Positions 45,404-54,787 of a DNA stretch of 64,000 nucleotides are shown piece after piece. Positions within the stretch are counted from its first letter, which is position 1, and each line of letters begins with the position of its first letter. A program made the translations under genes and the position numbers. This stretch comes from Flavimarina sp. Hel_I_48 (GTDB lineage: Bacteria > Bacteroidota > Bacteroidia > Flavobacteriales > Flavobacteriaceae), in assembly GCF_000733945.1 (NCBI RefSeq), contig NZ_JPOL01000002.1, forward strand, positions 1,551,001 to 1,615,000. The letters are read 5' to 3'. A model generated the notes under the pieces. That model had not been told where the DNA came from. It saw nothing but the letters and a program-made list of their open reading frames with translations, and did no database searches.

Positions 45404-48400
45404 TTAGTTGATCACGATTTTCTTCGTAACATTTCTACTTCCAGAAGTGATTTTTACAAGATAAATTCCGCTGCTCAGGTTATTAAGAGCAAGCTGTTGT
45501 TTTCTGTAACTCAAATCATAATTATTAGAAAAAACCTCTTTTCCGGTAATATTGAATACCTGTACTGAAGAATCACCAAGATCCACGGTAGAGGATACGG
45601 TAACGTTACCATCAGAAACTGTAGGGTACATGCTAAGTTCAGAAGCTAACAATGGCTCGTCTAAAGAAAGCGTTTGCTTATTGATAGAACGTATCGCCCA
45701 GCCAAAACTGGTTACAGCCCCATCCGTTACAAGTCTAAAACGTAGAACTACATTATCACCTTCTACAAAAACATTCTCTCCAGAAGGAGTTTGCTGCAAT
45801 AAATCAAGCGTTTGTGTTCTAAACAGATCATCACTGATCACAGGAGTTTCACCATTTAAAACGCTACTGTATACTTGAAGCCATTCGGGGAAACGCTCAG
45901 CATCGTATATATCCAAAGCTTCCCAATTTCTCAAATCTTTAGTAGCCTCAATAATAACATAGTCATATATTCCTCCCGCATCGCCTGGTTCAACAATAGC
46001 TACATCTTCGTAATTGAATTCTGCTGATTCTGAAGTTATGTTTATAGGTCGCTTTAATATTACCCTGTATTCTTTATTATCAAGATAAGGATGTTCTGAA
46101 TTGTTCAGGGCATCCTGACCTACCGTTCCGGCGATATCGTCTATCTTGAATTCTCCATCAAAAGTGAATACATCCTGTGGTTCAAAAACATTGATATTCA
46201 CGAACTCCTCAGGAGTTTCATAATCAACGATCACAAGATCTGCTTCCGCAGGAATAGACTCCTTGTCACCGCTGGTGATCTGAACGCCTATGGTATGAAC
46301 GCCTTCGCTAAGATCATTTAATATATAGCTGTTCGTTGTACCTGCTGTAAACTCATTTTGCACAGAAGCGTACAATGAATCATCTACAAAGATATTGACG
46401 TCATCTATAAATTCCTGATCTGTATTAAAAACAACTACAGCATTTAAATTTTCAATAGATTGTTGATAAACCTCTACAATAGCTGGTGGTGCAAAATAGC
46501 TGGGTGGCTCATATCCATTAAGTTCATCAAGAGTCGCAGACCATATGCCACGACCATGTGTTGCAACAACTACCTGATCGTTAACGATTTTGAATTCCCA
46601 TACAGAAACGGCTGGAAAGCCTTCAACAATAGACCAGCTATCACCACCGTTTTCAGTTTGAAAAACACCAAGGTCTGTACCTACCCAAAGTACATTTTCA
46701 TCAAAGGGCATTTCAACCAGACAGTGAATAGCAACATCTGGGAAACCGCGATCCTCACCAAGGGAAATCCCTGAAATATCCTCCCATGTTTGTCCAAGGT
46801 CATTAGTTTTCAAAACCTTTGCAGCACCCTGCGAAGAGAAAAGTGCATATGCACGATCTGCATTAGTAGGCGATGTTTCTAAACCGGAAATATATAGGTT
46901 GTGTGCTCTTGTATCACGGGGATCAACAAAAGGTTCTGTAGGCTGATAGGATAATCCATTGTCCTGGGAAACATGTAAAACATAACTACCTGTTTCGGTC
47001 ATCGCGTTTCCTGCCCAAACGATATCAGGATTAGCCACGGAAACATTTACATCAAGTGAGCTTGAAGCACCTACTGAGAAATTATTACCAATTGGGGTAA
47101 GTTTCCATTGTTCAGCAAAATTTGCAGATCTCCATACCCCGCTTACAGAAGGGCTGAAAACTACATCAGGATTATTATTTGCATTTGAAATTTTAGAATA
47201 AAAAGGAGATGTCCCTGAACCACTTTCACCGTGTTGTGCATAAACGCCATTCTGCCCATCAAAGCGCGCAAAATTATTATACTGGGATCCTACGATAAAT
47301 TTATCGGTATCTTCATAGTTCCAGATAACTTCAAACCCATCACCACCTAAAACCCTGGTGTAGTTTGTAGCGGGATTTGCCCCATCTTCAAAAGTAATAT
47401 GTGAGCCATTATCCTGTGCCCCTGCGATATAGGAATCAGCACCATTGCGCTTATCAGCTCCATAATACTGTGTGCTGTTATAACCTATGGCAAGAGAAGA
47501 CCAGTCACCTTCGGTTGTTGCGGGATCAGCAAGGTAATCTGTTGAGTACACCCCACCATCGTTAGAAAGTACTAATTTAAAATCCTCATCAGTATCCCCT
47601 TTGATCCAGGCAATACCATGCTGGTCAACATGCACATAATCATTCAGTTCATTATTGTAACCACCAGCGATAGGTATAAATTCATAATTCAAAGAATCTG
47701 TGATCGTCACTTTGTGTACTACTATTCCGCCTACGTAAAAAACATTCTCATCATAAGGGTGCGCAGTAACGATGTTATCATACCAGCCCTGGCCTGAAAC
47801 CAAATTGCCAGAAGAAGGTGTGCCCTCGTAGCCTAAAAGTGTAAAGGTTTCCCCAGCATCTTTAGTTACATAAAAATCAGTATTGACGGCAGATGCTCCA
47901 GAAGGAGAATAAACACTCAATACAACCTCATCTGGGTTTGCTGAAGAAACATCAAGTTCAAAACGCTCATTATTAGGATTGTAATCTTTTCTGTTGAAAA
48001 CAACATCCCATGTATAACCACCATCTGTACTTTTTACAATACCCAGACGATTTACACCACCGTAAATCACATTGTAATTTCCTGGCGTAGCATTAAGGTC
48101 TTGCACATTAGTACTTCCTACACTATCCGTAGGTTTAAAATTTTCTACCCCAAAGGTTTTTTCCCAGCTGGCACCACCATCTGATGTTACATATATACCA
48201 GTGGCACTTGCTACTGCAAGACTATCAGCATCGTTAGGGTTAATGGCCAAACGACCTATACCGCCAAAGCTTCTGGTATTATCCAAATACTCCCAGCTGG
48301 CACCATCATCTGTTGATTTTAAAAGACCTATTCCACCTATGGCGTCCAGGTTATTAAAAGGCTCTCCCGTTCCTAAAAATATAGTTTCGGGCGCGCTTTC

Positions 48401-48934
48401 ACTAATTGCCACTGTAGAGGTAGCAAGGTTTGGCACCTTATAATCGGTAAGGTTGCTCCAGGTACCACCTGCATCTTCGGTAACCCATAATCCACCACCT
48501 ACTGATCCTGCATACCATTTATCTGGATTGCTGGGGGATACAAAAACTTTACGCGTACGACCAGGTACATTTGCCGGGCCACGCTCATTCCAAACCGCTG
48601 CAGGTGCTTTCATTGCCCTCCTTGACGAAGCACCCCTTTGAGCTTTCTGAAACTCGCGCATTAAATAACCTTCTTTATAGGTTGATTCTTTTGCATCAAT
48701 AGGCTTCATTATACTGGCAATGTACTCTGCTATAAGCTCAATGCCTTTTTTGCCTTCACCATCTTCTTCGCTTTCTTCGTCATGTTCCTTAAGCTGTTTT
48801 TTGCCTTGCAGCGTAATTTCTTTTATAGAAGCGAGGTCGTCGACCGCTTCACCTTTCGGTTTATTCTCGCAGGAGGTAATCATAAAGACCCCCATTAAAA
48901 GCATGAATAAATGTGTTGTGTACTTGTGTTTCAT
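45404..48934 (-). CDS. Large BNR/VPS10-like repeat protein with T9SS type A sorting domain and N-terminal lipobox
   Basis: The 1176-residue protein begins with a signal whose end looks like a lipobox (MITSC, Cys22). Repeated BNR/sortilin-type blades follow from about residue 110 to 780, marked by recurring S-x-D-x-G-x-T/S-W units (STDDGASWEY, TSDGGASWEK, STDGGYTWDV, TENGGDSWSI). Beta-sandwich regions with VNIFVDDSLYASVQ occupy about 800-1090. The C-terminal roughly 75 residues are a T9SS type A sorting domain (LYPTVSDGNVTV, GIYLVKITSG, KKIVIN), which directs export through the gliding/secretion machinery. Having both a lipobox and a sorting signal is unusual. It is probably a cell-surface adhesin or glycan-binding protein. 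Confidence 0.88.
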   Translation of the reverse strand: MKHKYTTHLFMLLMGVFMITSCENKPKGEAVDDLASIKEITLQGKKQLKEHDEESEEDGEGKKGIELIAEYIASIMKPIDAKESTYKEGYLMREFQKAQRGASSRRAMKAPAAVWNERGPANVPGRTRKVFVSPSNPDKWYAGSVGGGLWVTEDAGGTWSNLTDYKVPNLATSTVAISESAPETIFLGTGEPFNNLDAIGGIGLLKSTDDGASWEYLDNTRSFGGIGRLAINPNDADSLAVASATGIYVTSDGGASWEKTFGVENFKPTDSVGSTNVQDLNATPGNYNVIYGGVNRLGIVKSTDGGYTWDVVFNRKDYNPNNERFELDVSSANPDEVVLSVYSPSGASAVNTDFYVTKDAGETFTLLGYEGTPSSGNLVSGQGWYDNIVTAHPYDENVFYVGGIVVHKVTITDSLNYEFIPIAGGYNNELNDYVHVDQHGIAWIKGDTDEDFKLVLSNDGGVYSTDYLADPATTEGDWSSLAIGYNSTQYYGADKRNGADSYIAGAQDNGSHITFEDGANPATNYTRVLGGDGFEVIWNYEDTDKFIVGSQYNNFARFDGQNGVYAQHGESGSGTSPFYSKISNANNNPDVVFSPSVSGVWRSANFAEQWKLTPIGNNFSVGASSSLDVNVSVANPDIVWAGNAMTETGSYVLHVSQDNGLSYQPTEPFVDPRDTRAHNLYISGLETSPTNADRAYALFSSQGAAKVLKTNDLGQTWEDISGISLGEDRGFPDVAIHCLVEMPFDENVLWVGTDLGVFQTENGGDSWSIVEGFPAVSVWEFKIVNDQVVVATHGRGIWSATLDELNGYEPPSYFAPPAIVEVYQQSIENLNAVVVFNTDQEFIDDVNIFVDDSLYASVQNEFTAGTTNSYILNDLSEGVHTIGVQITSGDKESIPAEADLVIVDYETPEEFVNINVFEPQDVFTFDGEFKIDDIAGTVGQDALNNSEHPYLDNKEYRVILKRPINITSESAEFNYEDVAIVEPGDAGGIYDYVIIEATKDLRNWEALDIYDAERFPEWLQVYSSVLNGETPVISDDLFRTQTLDLLQQTPSGENVFVEGDNVVLRFRLVTDGAVTSFGWAIRSINKQTLSLDEPLLASELSMYPTVSDGNVTVSSTVDLGDSSVQVFNITGKEVFSNNYDLSYRKQQLALNNLSSGIYLVKITSGSRNVTKKIVIN

Positions 48935-48986
48935 ATAATATTGGAATTTAGTTGGTTAAATAATTAGAAATTGGTTATTGCTTGTT

Positions 48987-49460
48987 CTAATCCAGACTAT
49001 CGCTTAGTTTTACGATAATGGGTTTATTTGAAGCTGTTCCGGCCATCGCATCATCTGGATTATCAGATGTTGGTTTGCGCTCCATGCCTATATAAGGTAC
49101 TAATTGCAGCGAACTATTGTCATACCATCTTACATCTGTTCCCCTGTAGGAATCTTTTTTGATGATGTTTTGGGTTTTCGATTCTAAAACGGTGTAGTTT
49201 AATAGGTGTACCGGACTATCAGGTGTACTTATTTTCTCCAGGTACAATACCAGGGTTTTTGAAGGGTTCAAAACTTTCTGCTTAATGGTATCTTGTAATA
49301 TCAAACTAGGTTTTTGCTCTTTACTCTTATCCACTTTTGATAGTTCCTGACTATCTTGAGCTTTACACTTTACAACAAAACAGCCCAAAAAGGCAAATAA
49401 GCCTAAAAAGTAAATGGCCCGTATAGAAATGGGAAGAAAAATAAAAGTGTTTAGTTTCAA
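48987..49460 (-). CDS. Hypothetical exported protein
   Basis: The 157-residue protein has an N-terminal hydrophobic signal or anchor (about 8-32, ending near CKAQDS), then a Lys/Ser-rich linker. A beta-rich region follows with repeated VLYLEKIS, HLLNYTVLESK and GTDVRWYDNSSLQL segments. I recognise no family. It lies 52 bp upstream of the giant T9SS protein gene on the same strand and may be co-transcribed. The Cys-x-Cys region near residues 22-31 could give a lipobox (FLGC or VVKC) rather than a plain signal; I cannot decide. Confidence 0.6.
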   Translation of the reverse strand: MKLNTFIFLPISIRAIYFLGLFAFLGCFVVKCKAQDSQELSKVDKSKEQKPSLILQDTIKQKVLNPSKTLVLYLEKISTPDSPVHLLNYTVLESKTQNIIKKDSYRGTDVRWYDNSSLQLVPYIGMERKPTSDNPDDAMAGTASNKPIIVKLSDSLD

Positions 49461-49600
49461 AATAGCTATATAAAGTACACAGAATTAAAGCGTTGCTAAA
49501 TCTATTGAAAATTATTCAAAAAATTGAACGTTTTGATAAAAAAAATAAATTTTTAGAACCAAACAGAACTTTTCTTTCCAGAATCCCTTTTTTTTAAGCG

Positions 49601-50071
49601 TTACGGCCAGGTTGAAAACGGTCTTTTTCCCAGCTGTGAATTATAATATTTGGCATCCCCGGTTACTTCCGCTCCCAGCCAATCTGGTTTTTCAAATTCT
49701 TCATCGGCAGCGTTAAGTTCTATTTCAGCTACTAATAAACCTTCATTTTCGCCAAAAAATTCATCTATTTCAAAGGTTTTATCGCCGGCTTTAAATAAAT
49801 ACCGGATTTTATCAATACTTCCCGGCTCGCTTAAATTCAAAAGTTTTTCTGCTTCCTGAAGTTCAATTTCTTTTTCCCATTCAAAACGTGTGGTACCTCC
49901 CGCATCAGCTGCGCCTTTTATGGTCAAAAAGCCCTGATCTCCATATATGCGTACTCTCACCGTACGTGAAGGTTCACTGTTTAAATACCCCTGGGTAATA
50001 CGTTTATTAGAAAAGGAATTGTCTTTGAAAGAATGGTTTTTTACCAAAAATTTACGTTCTATTTCAAGCAT
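49601..50071 (-). CDS. CYTH domain protein (class IV adenylate cyclase/triphosphatase superfamily)
   Basis: I chose ATG 50071 (MLEIERKFLV), which places the ExExK motif at the N-terminus as in other bacterial CYTH proteins. TTG 50083 and ATG 50077 would add four or two residues. The 156-residue protein shows the triphosphate tunnel pattern: EIERKFLV, RTVRVRIYGDQGFLTIKGAA (abridged), EWEKEIEL and FEIDEFFGENEGLLVAEIEL. Members hydrolyse inorganic triphosphate or nucleotide triphosphates. The start overlaps the stop of the NAD(P)-binding gene (ATGCTTGA), indicating coupling. Confidence 0.85.
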   Translation of the reverse strand: MLEIERKFLVKNHSFKDNSFSNKRITQGYLNSEPSRTVRVRIYGDQGFLTIKGAADAGGTTRFEWEKEIELQEAEKLLNLSEPGSIDKIRYLFKAGDKTFEIDEFFGENEGLLVAEIELNAADEEFEKPDWLGAEVTGDAKYYNSQLGKRPFSTWP

Positions 50072-50729
50072 GTTCATCAGCAATTTTTTGAATTTTATCA
50101 GATTCTATTAATGGGTCTGCAAAGCCGTTTTTTGCCACAAAACGCATGGTTTTAGCTATTTTTTCGGGTTTTATACTTTTGTATTTTTTTAAAGGACCTA
50201 CCAGCAATGGGTTGAGGATCTTGAAAACCTTTGTCGCGATTTTTTCTGCCGTTCGGGTTTCTTCACGATCTCCCGCTAACAATGCAGGTTGCATAAAGTA
50301 AATATTGGGAATTGAAAGTTTGAAGATATCACGCTGCATTTCACCTTTTGTCCTGTTGTAAAAAATACGGCTCTCAGCATCTGCTCCCATCGCAGATATG
50401 GCAATAAACGTCGATATATTATTGTCCTTGCAAAGTTGCGCCGCATCTAGTGGAATACCGTAATCTATAGCTTTATAAGTTTCTTTATCTTCGGTTTTTG
50501 CCTGGGTAGTTCCTATACAGCAAAAAACCACATCCGCTTTAAAACGTTCTTTTTCCCTTTTCAGTTCAAAGAGATTTACCACATGTTCGGTGAATTTTGG
50601 ATGGCTGAGCTCAGACGCCCTCCGGTGAAAACTTATGACCTTTTCATAATCCTCATCTTCAAATAACTGCTTTGCCAAAATACTTCCCGTAAGACCGGTG
50701 ATACCTAAAATTATTGCCGTTTTTGCCAT
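50064..50729 (-). CDS. NAD(P)-binding atypical SDR / epimerase-like protein
   Basis: The 221-residue protein has the dinucleotide motif GITGLTGS (about residues 9-16) and the pattern of small atypical short-chain dehydrogenases of the HTATIP2/oxidoreductase type: FCCIGTTQAKTEDK, FIAISAMGAD and YFMQPALLAGDREE. It lacks a standard YxxxK at the usual place but has YNRTKGEM, which may take that part. The physiological substrate is unknown. It is divergent from dinB and overlaps the CYTH gene downstream. Confidence 0.82.
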   Translation of the reverse strand: MAKTAIILGITGLTGSILAKQLFEDEDYEKVISFHRRASELSHPKFTEHVVNLFELKREKERFKADVVFCCIGTTQAKTEDKETYKAIDYGIPLDAAQLCKDNNISTFIAISAMGADAESRIFYNRTKGEMQRDIFKLSIPNIYFMQPALLAGDREETRTAEKIATKVFKILNPLLVGPLKKYKSIKPEKIAKTMRFVAKNGFADPLIESDKIQKIADEHA

Positions 50730-50865
50730 AAAAAGGGTGATTTTCTCTATTCCGCGATCACGGAAATGCTTGCTATTGCAGCCAATTTACAACAACCTTA
50801 CCAACTTTCTAAATCAAAATACCTCCGAAAAGGGTATTGCTGCTTTTAGCGTAATTTTGCAGGAG

Positions 50866-51969
50866 ATGAATCCTGAAGAACAGCCCGCACGCAAGATCAT
50901 TCATGTGGATATGGATGCCTTTTACGCCTCTGTAGAACAGCTGGACAATCCAGAACTGCGGGATAAGCCCATTGCGGTGGGCGGTAGTTCTGACCGCGGT
51001 GTTGTCGCGGCCGCCAGTTACGAGGCCCGTAAATTTGGCGTGCGCAGCGCCATGGCCGGCGGTCTTGCACGCAGGCTTTGCCCTGATCTTATCTTCGTGA
51101 AATCCCGTTTTGACCGTTACCGGGAAATAAGCCAGCAAATACGGGCCATTTTTCTTGAATATACAGATATGGTCGAACCTTTATCGCTTGATGAGGCCTA
51201 TCTGGATGTCACTCAAAACAAAAAAGGAAATCCCAGCGCAACGCTCATTGCCAAACAAATACGCCAGCAGATAAAGGAGAAAACAGGGCTGAATGCTTCC
51301 GCGGGGATTTCAGTCAATAAATTTATCGCTAAAGTGGCCAGCGACATCAATAAACCCAACGGACAAAAAACGATCAATCCCGAAGAGGTCATTCCGTTTT
51401 TAGAGCAGCTTGAAATAAGGAAGTTTTATGGGGTGGGCAAAGTAACGGCCGAAAAAATGTTCCACCTGGGCATTTTTACCGGCGCAGACCTAAAAAAGAA
51501 GGAGCTTGATTATCTCACAGATCATTTTGGCAAAAGCGGTGGTTATTATTACAATGTGGTGCGCGGCATTCATAACAGTGCCGTAAAGCCAAACAGAATA
51601 CGGAAATCCCTGGGGGCAGAGCGCACCTTTAGTGAAAATATCTCTTCGGAAATATTTATGATGGAACGCCTAGAGAACATCACAGAAGAAATAGAACGCC
51701 GACTTAAAAAATCAAATGTTGCCGGTAAAACGGTGACTTTGAAGATAAAATACAGCGATTTTACCCTAAAAACACGTAGCAAGACCCTTAATTATTTCAT
51801 TAGGGATAAATCTATAATCCTGGAAACCGCAAAAGAACTCCTCTTTCAGGAAAAAATGGAAAATAGTGTGCGTCTGCTGGGTATTACTCTGGGCAACCTC
51901 AACACAGAACCTGCAAAGGAAAAGATAAATAAACAGGAAATCGCGGTGCAATTAAAGTTTGAATTTTAG
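50866..51969 (+). CDS. dinB: DNA polymerase IV (Y family)
   Basis: It performs translesion synthesis. I chose ATG 50866 (MNPEEQPARKIIHVDMD), preceded directly by AGGAG; the frame is open back to 50698, but those 56 codons overlap the divergent gene and show no Y-family sequence. The 367-residue protein has HVDMDAFYASVEQ (metal site), GVRSAMAGGLARRLCP, SLDEAYLDVT (second metal site) and AGISVNKFIAKVASD. The little-finger domain follows. The C-terminus QLKFEF looks like the sliding-clamp binding peptide (QLxLxF). It is followed by a terminator shared with the converging pyk. Confidence 0.94.
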   Translation: MNPEEQPARKIIHVDMDAFYASVEQLDNPELRDKPIAVGGSSDRGVVAAASYEARKFGVRSAMAGGLARRLCPDLIFVKSRFDRYREISQQIRAIFLEYTDMVEPLSLDEAYLDVTQNKKGNPSATLIAKQIRQQIKEKTGLNASAGISVNKFIAKVASDINKPNGQKTINPEEVIPFLEQLEIRKFYGVGKVTAEKMFHLGIFTGADLKKKELDYLTDHFGKSGGYYYNVVRGIHNSAVKPNRIRKSLGAERTFSENISSEIFMMERLENITEEIERRLKKSNVAGKTVTLKIKYSDFTLKTRSKTLNYFIRDKSIILETAKELLFQEKMENSVRLLGITLGNLNTEPAKEKINKQEIAVQLKFEF

Positions 51970-51980
51970 TTCTAAAGCAT

Positions 51981-52020
51981 AAAAAACCCTCTAAAATCGG
52001 TTGTTTTTAGAGGGTTTTTT
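51981..52020. terminator. Bidirectional terminator between dinB and pyk
   Basis: AAAAACCCTCTAAAA pairs with TTTTTAGAGGGTTTTT around a short loop (TCGGTTG), about 15 bp, with A and T tails on the two sides. The genes converge on it. Confidence 0.9.
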
Positions 52021-52038
52021 AAAGATTTCAAGTATATT

Positions 52039-53475
52039 TTAGTCACCGGCAATCTCCCGAATACGCAGGGTATTGACCATTCCTTTTTCAGTAATAGGCA
52101 TGGCGGCAAGACTTATCACCATATCTCCTTTACTAAGGAAACCACGTTTTTTTGCTATGGTATTTATATCGCGCACAGTTTCATCTGTAGAGACAAACTT
52201 ATCATAGAAAAAGGCTTTAACACCCCATAAAAGGTTGAGCTGCGATACTATTCTCTCATTAGACGTAAAAACAAGAATATGTGCTTTTGGCCTCCAGGCA
52301 GAAATCTGGAATGCCGTATAACCACTGTTAGTCAATGTCGTAATGGCGGTCGCAGAAATTTCATTTGCCATAAGTGCTGCGTGATAACAAATGGATTTAG
52401 TTATATAGCGCTTTGTGCGAATGTGTGGGGGTTCTTGTGGCACATGAATAAGCGGTGAATCTTCAACACTACGTATGATAGAAGACATGCGTTCTATCAC
52501 CTGTACAGGATACTTACCTACAGAGGTTTCCCCACTCAACATTACCGCGTCTGCACCATCCATTACTGAATTCGCCACATCATTTACCTCTGCCCTTGTA
52601 GGGGTAAGGCTTGAGATCATGGTTTCCATCATTTGCGTGGCAATGATTACGGGAATTCGTGCTTTCTTTGCACTAAGTACCAATTGTTTTTGAATAAGCG
52701 GAACTTCTTCCGCAGGGATTTCAACACCCAGATCGCCACGTGCAACCATAAGGCCGTCACTATAGGAAATGATCTTATCAATATTCTTTACAGCTTCTGG
52801 CTTTTCAATTTTGGAAATAATCGGGATTTTATGGTCAGAATGTTCTTTTATAAGTTCCTGAAGTTGAATTAAATCGCCTTCGTGACGCACAAAAGAAAGT
52901 GCTAGCCAGTCTACATCCTGTTTAATGGCAAAAATAGCATCTTCAATATCTTTTTCTGTAAGTGCCGGTAAGGAGATGTTTGTATTAGGCAGGTTGACCC
53001 CTTTTCTGGAACGTAATGGGCCACCCTGTACTACAACCGTTTCAACTTCGGTTTCCATATCTGTTTTGAGCACTTCAAAGATGAGTTTACCATCGTCAAG
53101 TAGGATACGTTCCCCTTTTTTAACGTCTTTGGGAAACTGGGCGTAATTCATGTAAACGCGTTCCTTGGTGCCCTCAAATTCTTCTGCGGTAGAAAAGGTA
53201 ATTATATCACCAGGTTCTACCATTACCTCTTCTTTCATGATACCCACACGTAATTTAGGGCCTTGAAGATCGGCAAGTATAGCGGTGTTATAGCCAAATT
53301 CTTTACTAAGCTCGCGAATCATTTTTATACGCTCCTTTACAGCATCGTAATCTGCGTGGGAAAAGTTAATACGGAAAACATCTACTCCCGCTTTAATCAT
53401 CTCCTGTAAGACACTTTTCTCGCTGGTTGCTGGACCCAGAGTGGCTACAATTTTAGTCTTTTTTGTATTTGGCAT
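52039..53475 (-). CDS. pyk: Pyruvate kinase
   Basis: It makes pyruvate and ATP from phosphoenolpyruvate and ADP. The 478-residue protein has the expected start (KKTKIVATLGPAT), the metal/substrate residues in KIEKPEAVKNIDKI and the ATQMMETMI segment. GLMVARGDLGVEI is the conserved barrel motif. Its ATG overlaps the stop of the IPExxxVDY gene by one base (TAATG), so the two are translated together. Confidence 0.96.
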   Translation of the reverse strand: MPNTKKTKIVATLGPATSEKSVLQEMIKAGVDVFRINFSHADYDAVKERIKMIRELSKEFGYNTAILADLQGPKLRVGIMKEEVMVEPGDIITFSTAEEFEGTKERVYMNYAQFPKDVKKGERILLDDGKLIFEVLKTDMETEVETVVVQGGPLRSRKGVNLPNTNISLPALTEKDIEDAIFAIKQDVDWLALSFVRHEGDLIQLQELIKEHSDHKIPIISKIEKPEAVKNIDKIISYSDGLMVARGDLGVEIPAEEVPLIQKQLVLSAKKARIPVIIATQMMETMISSLTPTRAEVNDVANSVMDGADAVMLSGETSVGKYPVQVIERMSSIIRSVEDSPLIHVPQEPPHIRTKRYITKSICYHAALMANEISATAITTLTNSGYTAFQISAWRPKAHILVFTSNERIVSQLNLLWGVKAFFYDKFVSTDETVRDINTIAKKRGFLSKGDMVISLAAMPITEKGMVNTLRIREIAGD

Positions 53476-53957
53476 TATTCGAATATTAGGTTTCGTTTTG
53501 ATTTTAATTGGTTGACATCTATGGTATATGCAGTAACCACTTGTGCTATTTCATTGATCTGCGCAAGCATTTTCTTGGGTGTTGGGGTATCTGAATCTAT
53601 TTTTAAAAAAAAATCTGTTTTTGATAGTTCAGGAATTAGGCTGATCATTTCAAAATTTTCCTGGGTTTTAAAAAGGCCTTCGTTATCTGTTTGCGTACGC
53701 TTTACTCTACATTTATTGCCTACCAGGGTGTAAGACCGGTAATTTTTTGAATCCTCAAAATTAAACAAAGAAAACATGGCCTCGCAACCTTCCTTCCTAA
53801 AATCCACATCCTTTAGCCTACGTCTTAACTGCAAACCTAAGTACTTGTTCAGGGAGAAGGCAATTCTATGATCTTCTAAAGAGCAGTGAATGGCAATGAG
53901 GCTAAAGTCGAATTCAAGTGCATCGCTAAGAACTAACTTGAGAGGTGGCATAAGCAT
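53475..53957 (-). CDS. IPExxxVDY family protein
   Basis: The 160-residue protein carries the marker motif as IPELSKTDFFL near residue 117, a variant of the family name pattern. It begins MLMPPLKLVLSD and is mixed alpha/beta without a signal peptide. The function is unknown. In flavobacteria it is found between rnc and pyk, as here: pyk starts within its stop codon and rnc ends 77 bp upstream. Constant position beside these two genes is the only clue to its role. Confidence 0.85.
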   Translation of the reverse strand: MLMPPLKLVLSDALEFDFSLIAIHCSLEDHRIAFSLNKYLGLQLRRRLKDVDFRKEGCEAMFSLFNFEDSKNYRSYTLVGNKCRVKRTQTDNEGLFKTQENFEMISLIPELSKTDFFLKIDSDTPTPKKMLAQINEIAQVVTAYTIDVNQLKSKRNLIFE

Positions 53958-54034
53958 GCTGATAAGCGCTAAAGATAACTAAACTCACAAACAAAACAGA
54001 AAATCTAATTTTAATAAAAGGTAACTTATTAAAT

Positions 54035-54771
54035 CTAGTTAAAATCCTGTGTATCTATTTTAGACTGGAATACATAATACGCACGTTTAGCGGCCTTTTC
54101 TTCTGCTTTCTTCTTTGATGTCCCACGGGCTTTTGCTACTTGTTTGTTATCAATGGAAAGCCGTACAGAAAAATGTTTTATAATATCAAGGCCAGAATCT
54201 TCATAGGTATCAAAGTGAAAGGGCTTTTTATTTTTTTGACACCACTCGATGACCAGGCTCTTATAGCTTATCACCCTGCCTTCCAGCTTTTCAATATCTA
54301 CGTATGGCTCAATAACGCGATCACTGATAAAACGTTTTGCATAGGCATAGCCCCTGTCACGATGTATGGCACCCACGAGCGCTTCAAAAAGGTTACCGTG
54401 AATGTTCACGCCAAAATTTTCTTTGGGAATTGCCGCCCTTGCAAGGTCGAGTAGGTTGAGATCGCGCCCCAGTTCATTGAGGTGTTCACGGCTTACCACT
54501 TTAGATCGCATTTTTGTCAGGTAGCCTTCATCGCCACGTCCTACTTCATTAAAAAGATAGGAAGCGATCACGGCACCCAGCACGGCGTCCCCTAAAAATT
54601 CCAGGCGCTCGTAATTAAAATTATTGCCGTTTTTACCTTTAAGGTTCAGGGAACGATGCGTAAAAGCTTCTTCGTAACATTTGAGGTCCTTAGGCGAAAA
54701 ACCAATGATTTTTTTAAGCTGACCAAAAAAATCCCGTCCTTTTCAGAACGGGAATTAAATATGTTGCGCAT
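54035..54771 (-). CDS. rnc: Ribonuclease III, reading frame broken near the 5' end (-1 frameshift at T7)
   Basis: The main frame covers the catalytic and dsRNA-binding parts, but the only start codons in it are internal (GTG 54583), after the conserved YERLEFLGDAV motif. Reading upstream, the same frame holds GQLKKIIGFSPKDLK and EEAFTHRSLNL, then meets a TGA. In the neighbouring frame ATG 54771 gives MRNIFNSRSEKDGIF. Joining these at the T7 tract (minus strand, 54725-54731) gives a normal 245-residue enzyme, MRNIFNSRSEKDGIFFGQLKK..., if one T is added. The dsRBD at the C-terminus is intact. The break may be a sequencing error, a real mutation, or slippage. RNase III processes rRNA and dsRNA. 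Confidence 0.82.
54725..54753 (-). terminator. Terminator-like hairpin after fabF, inside the rnc 5' region
   Basis: On the minus strand TCCCGT (54753-54748) pairs with ACGGGA (54737-54732), extendable by a T-G and a C-G pair to a TGAAAA loop, and is followed by TTTTTTT (54731-54725). It is a textbook Rho-independent terminator, 35 bp after the fabF stop, yet lies within the codons of the rnc N-terminus. The T7 tail is the same tract where the rnc frame breaks. Confidence 0.6.
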
Positions 54772-54787
54772 AGCATTCATAACGCTA

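Noticed and set aside
50698..50865. Extended dinB start
   Set aside because: It overlaps the divergent NAD(P)-binding gene and encodes no Y-family sequence; ATG 50866 follows AGGAG.
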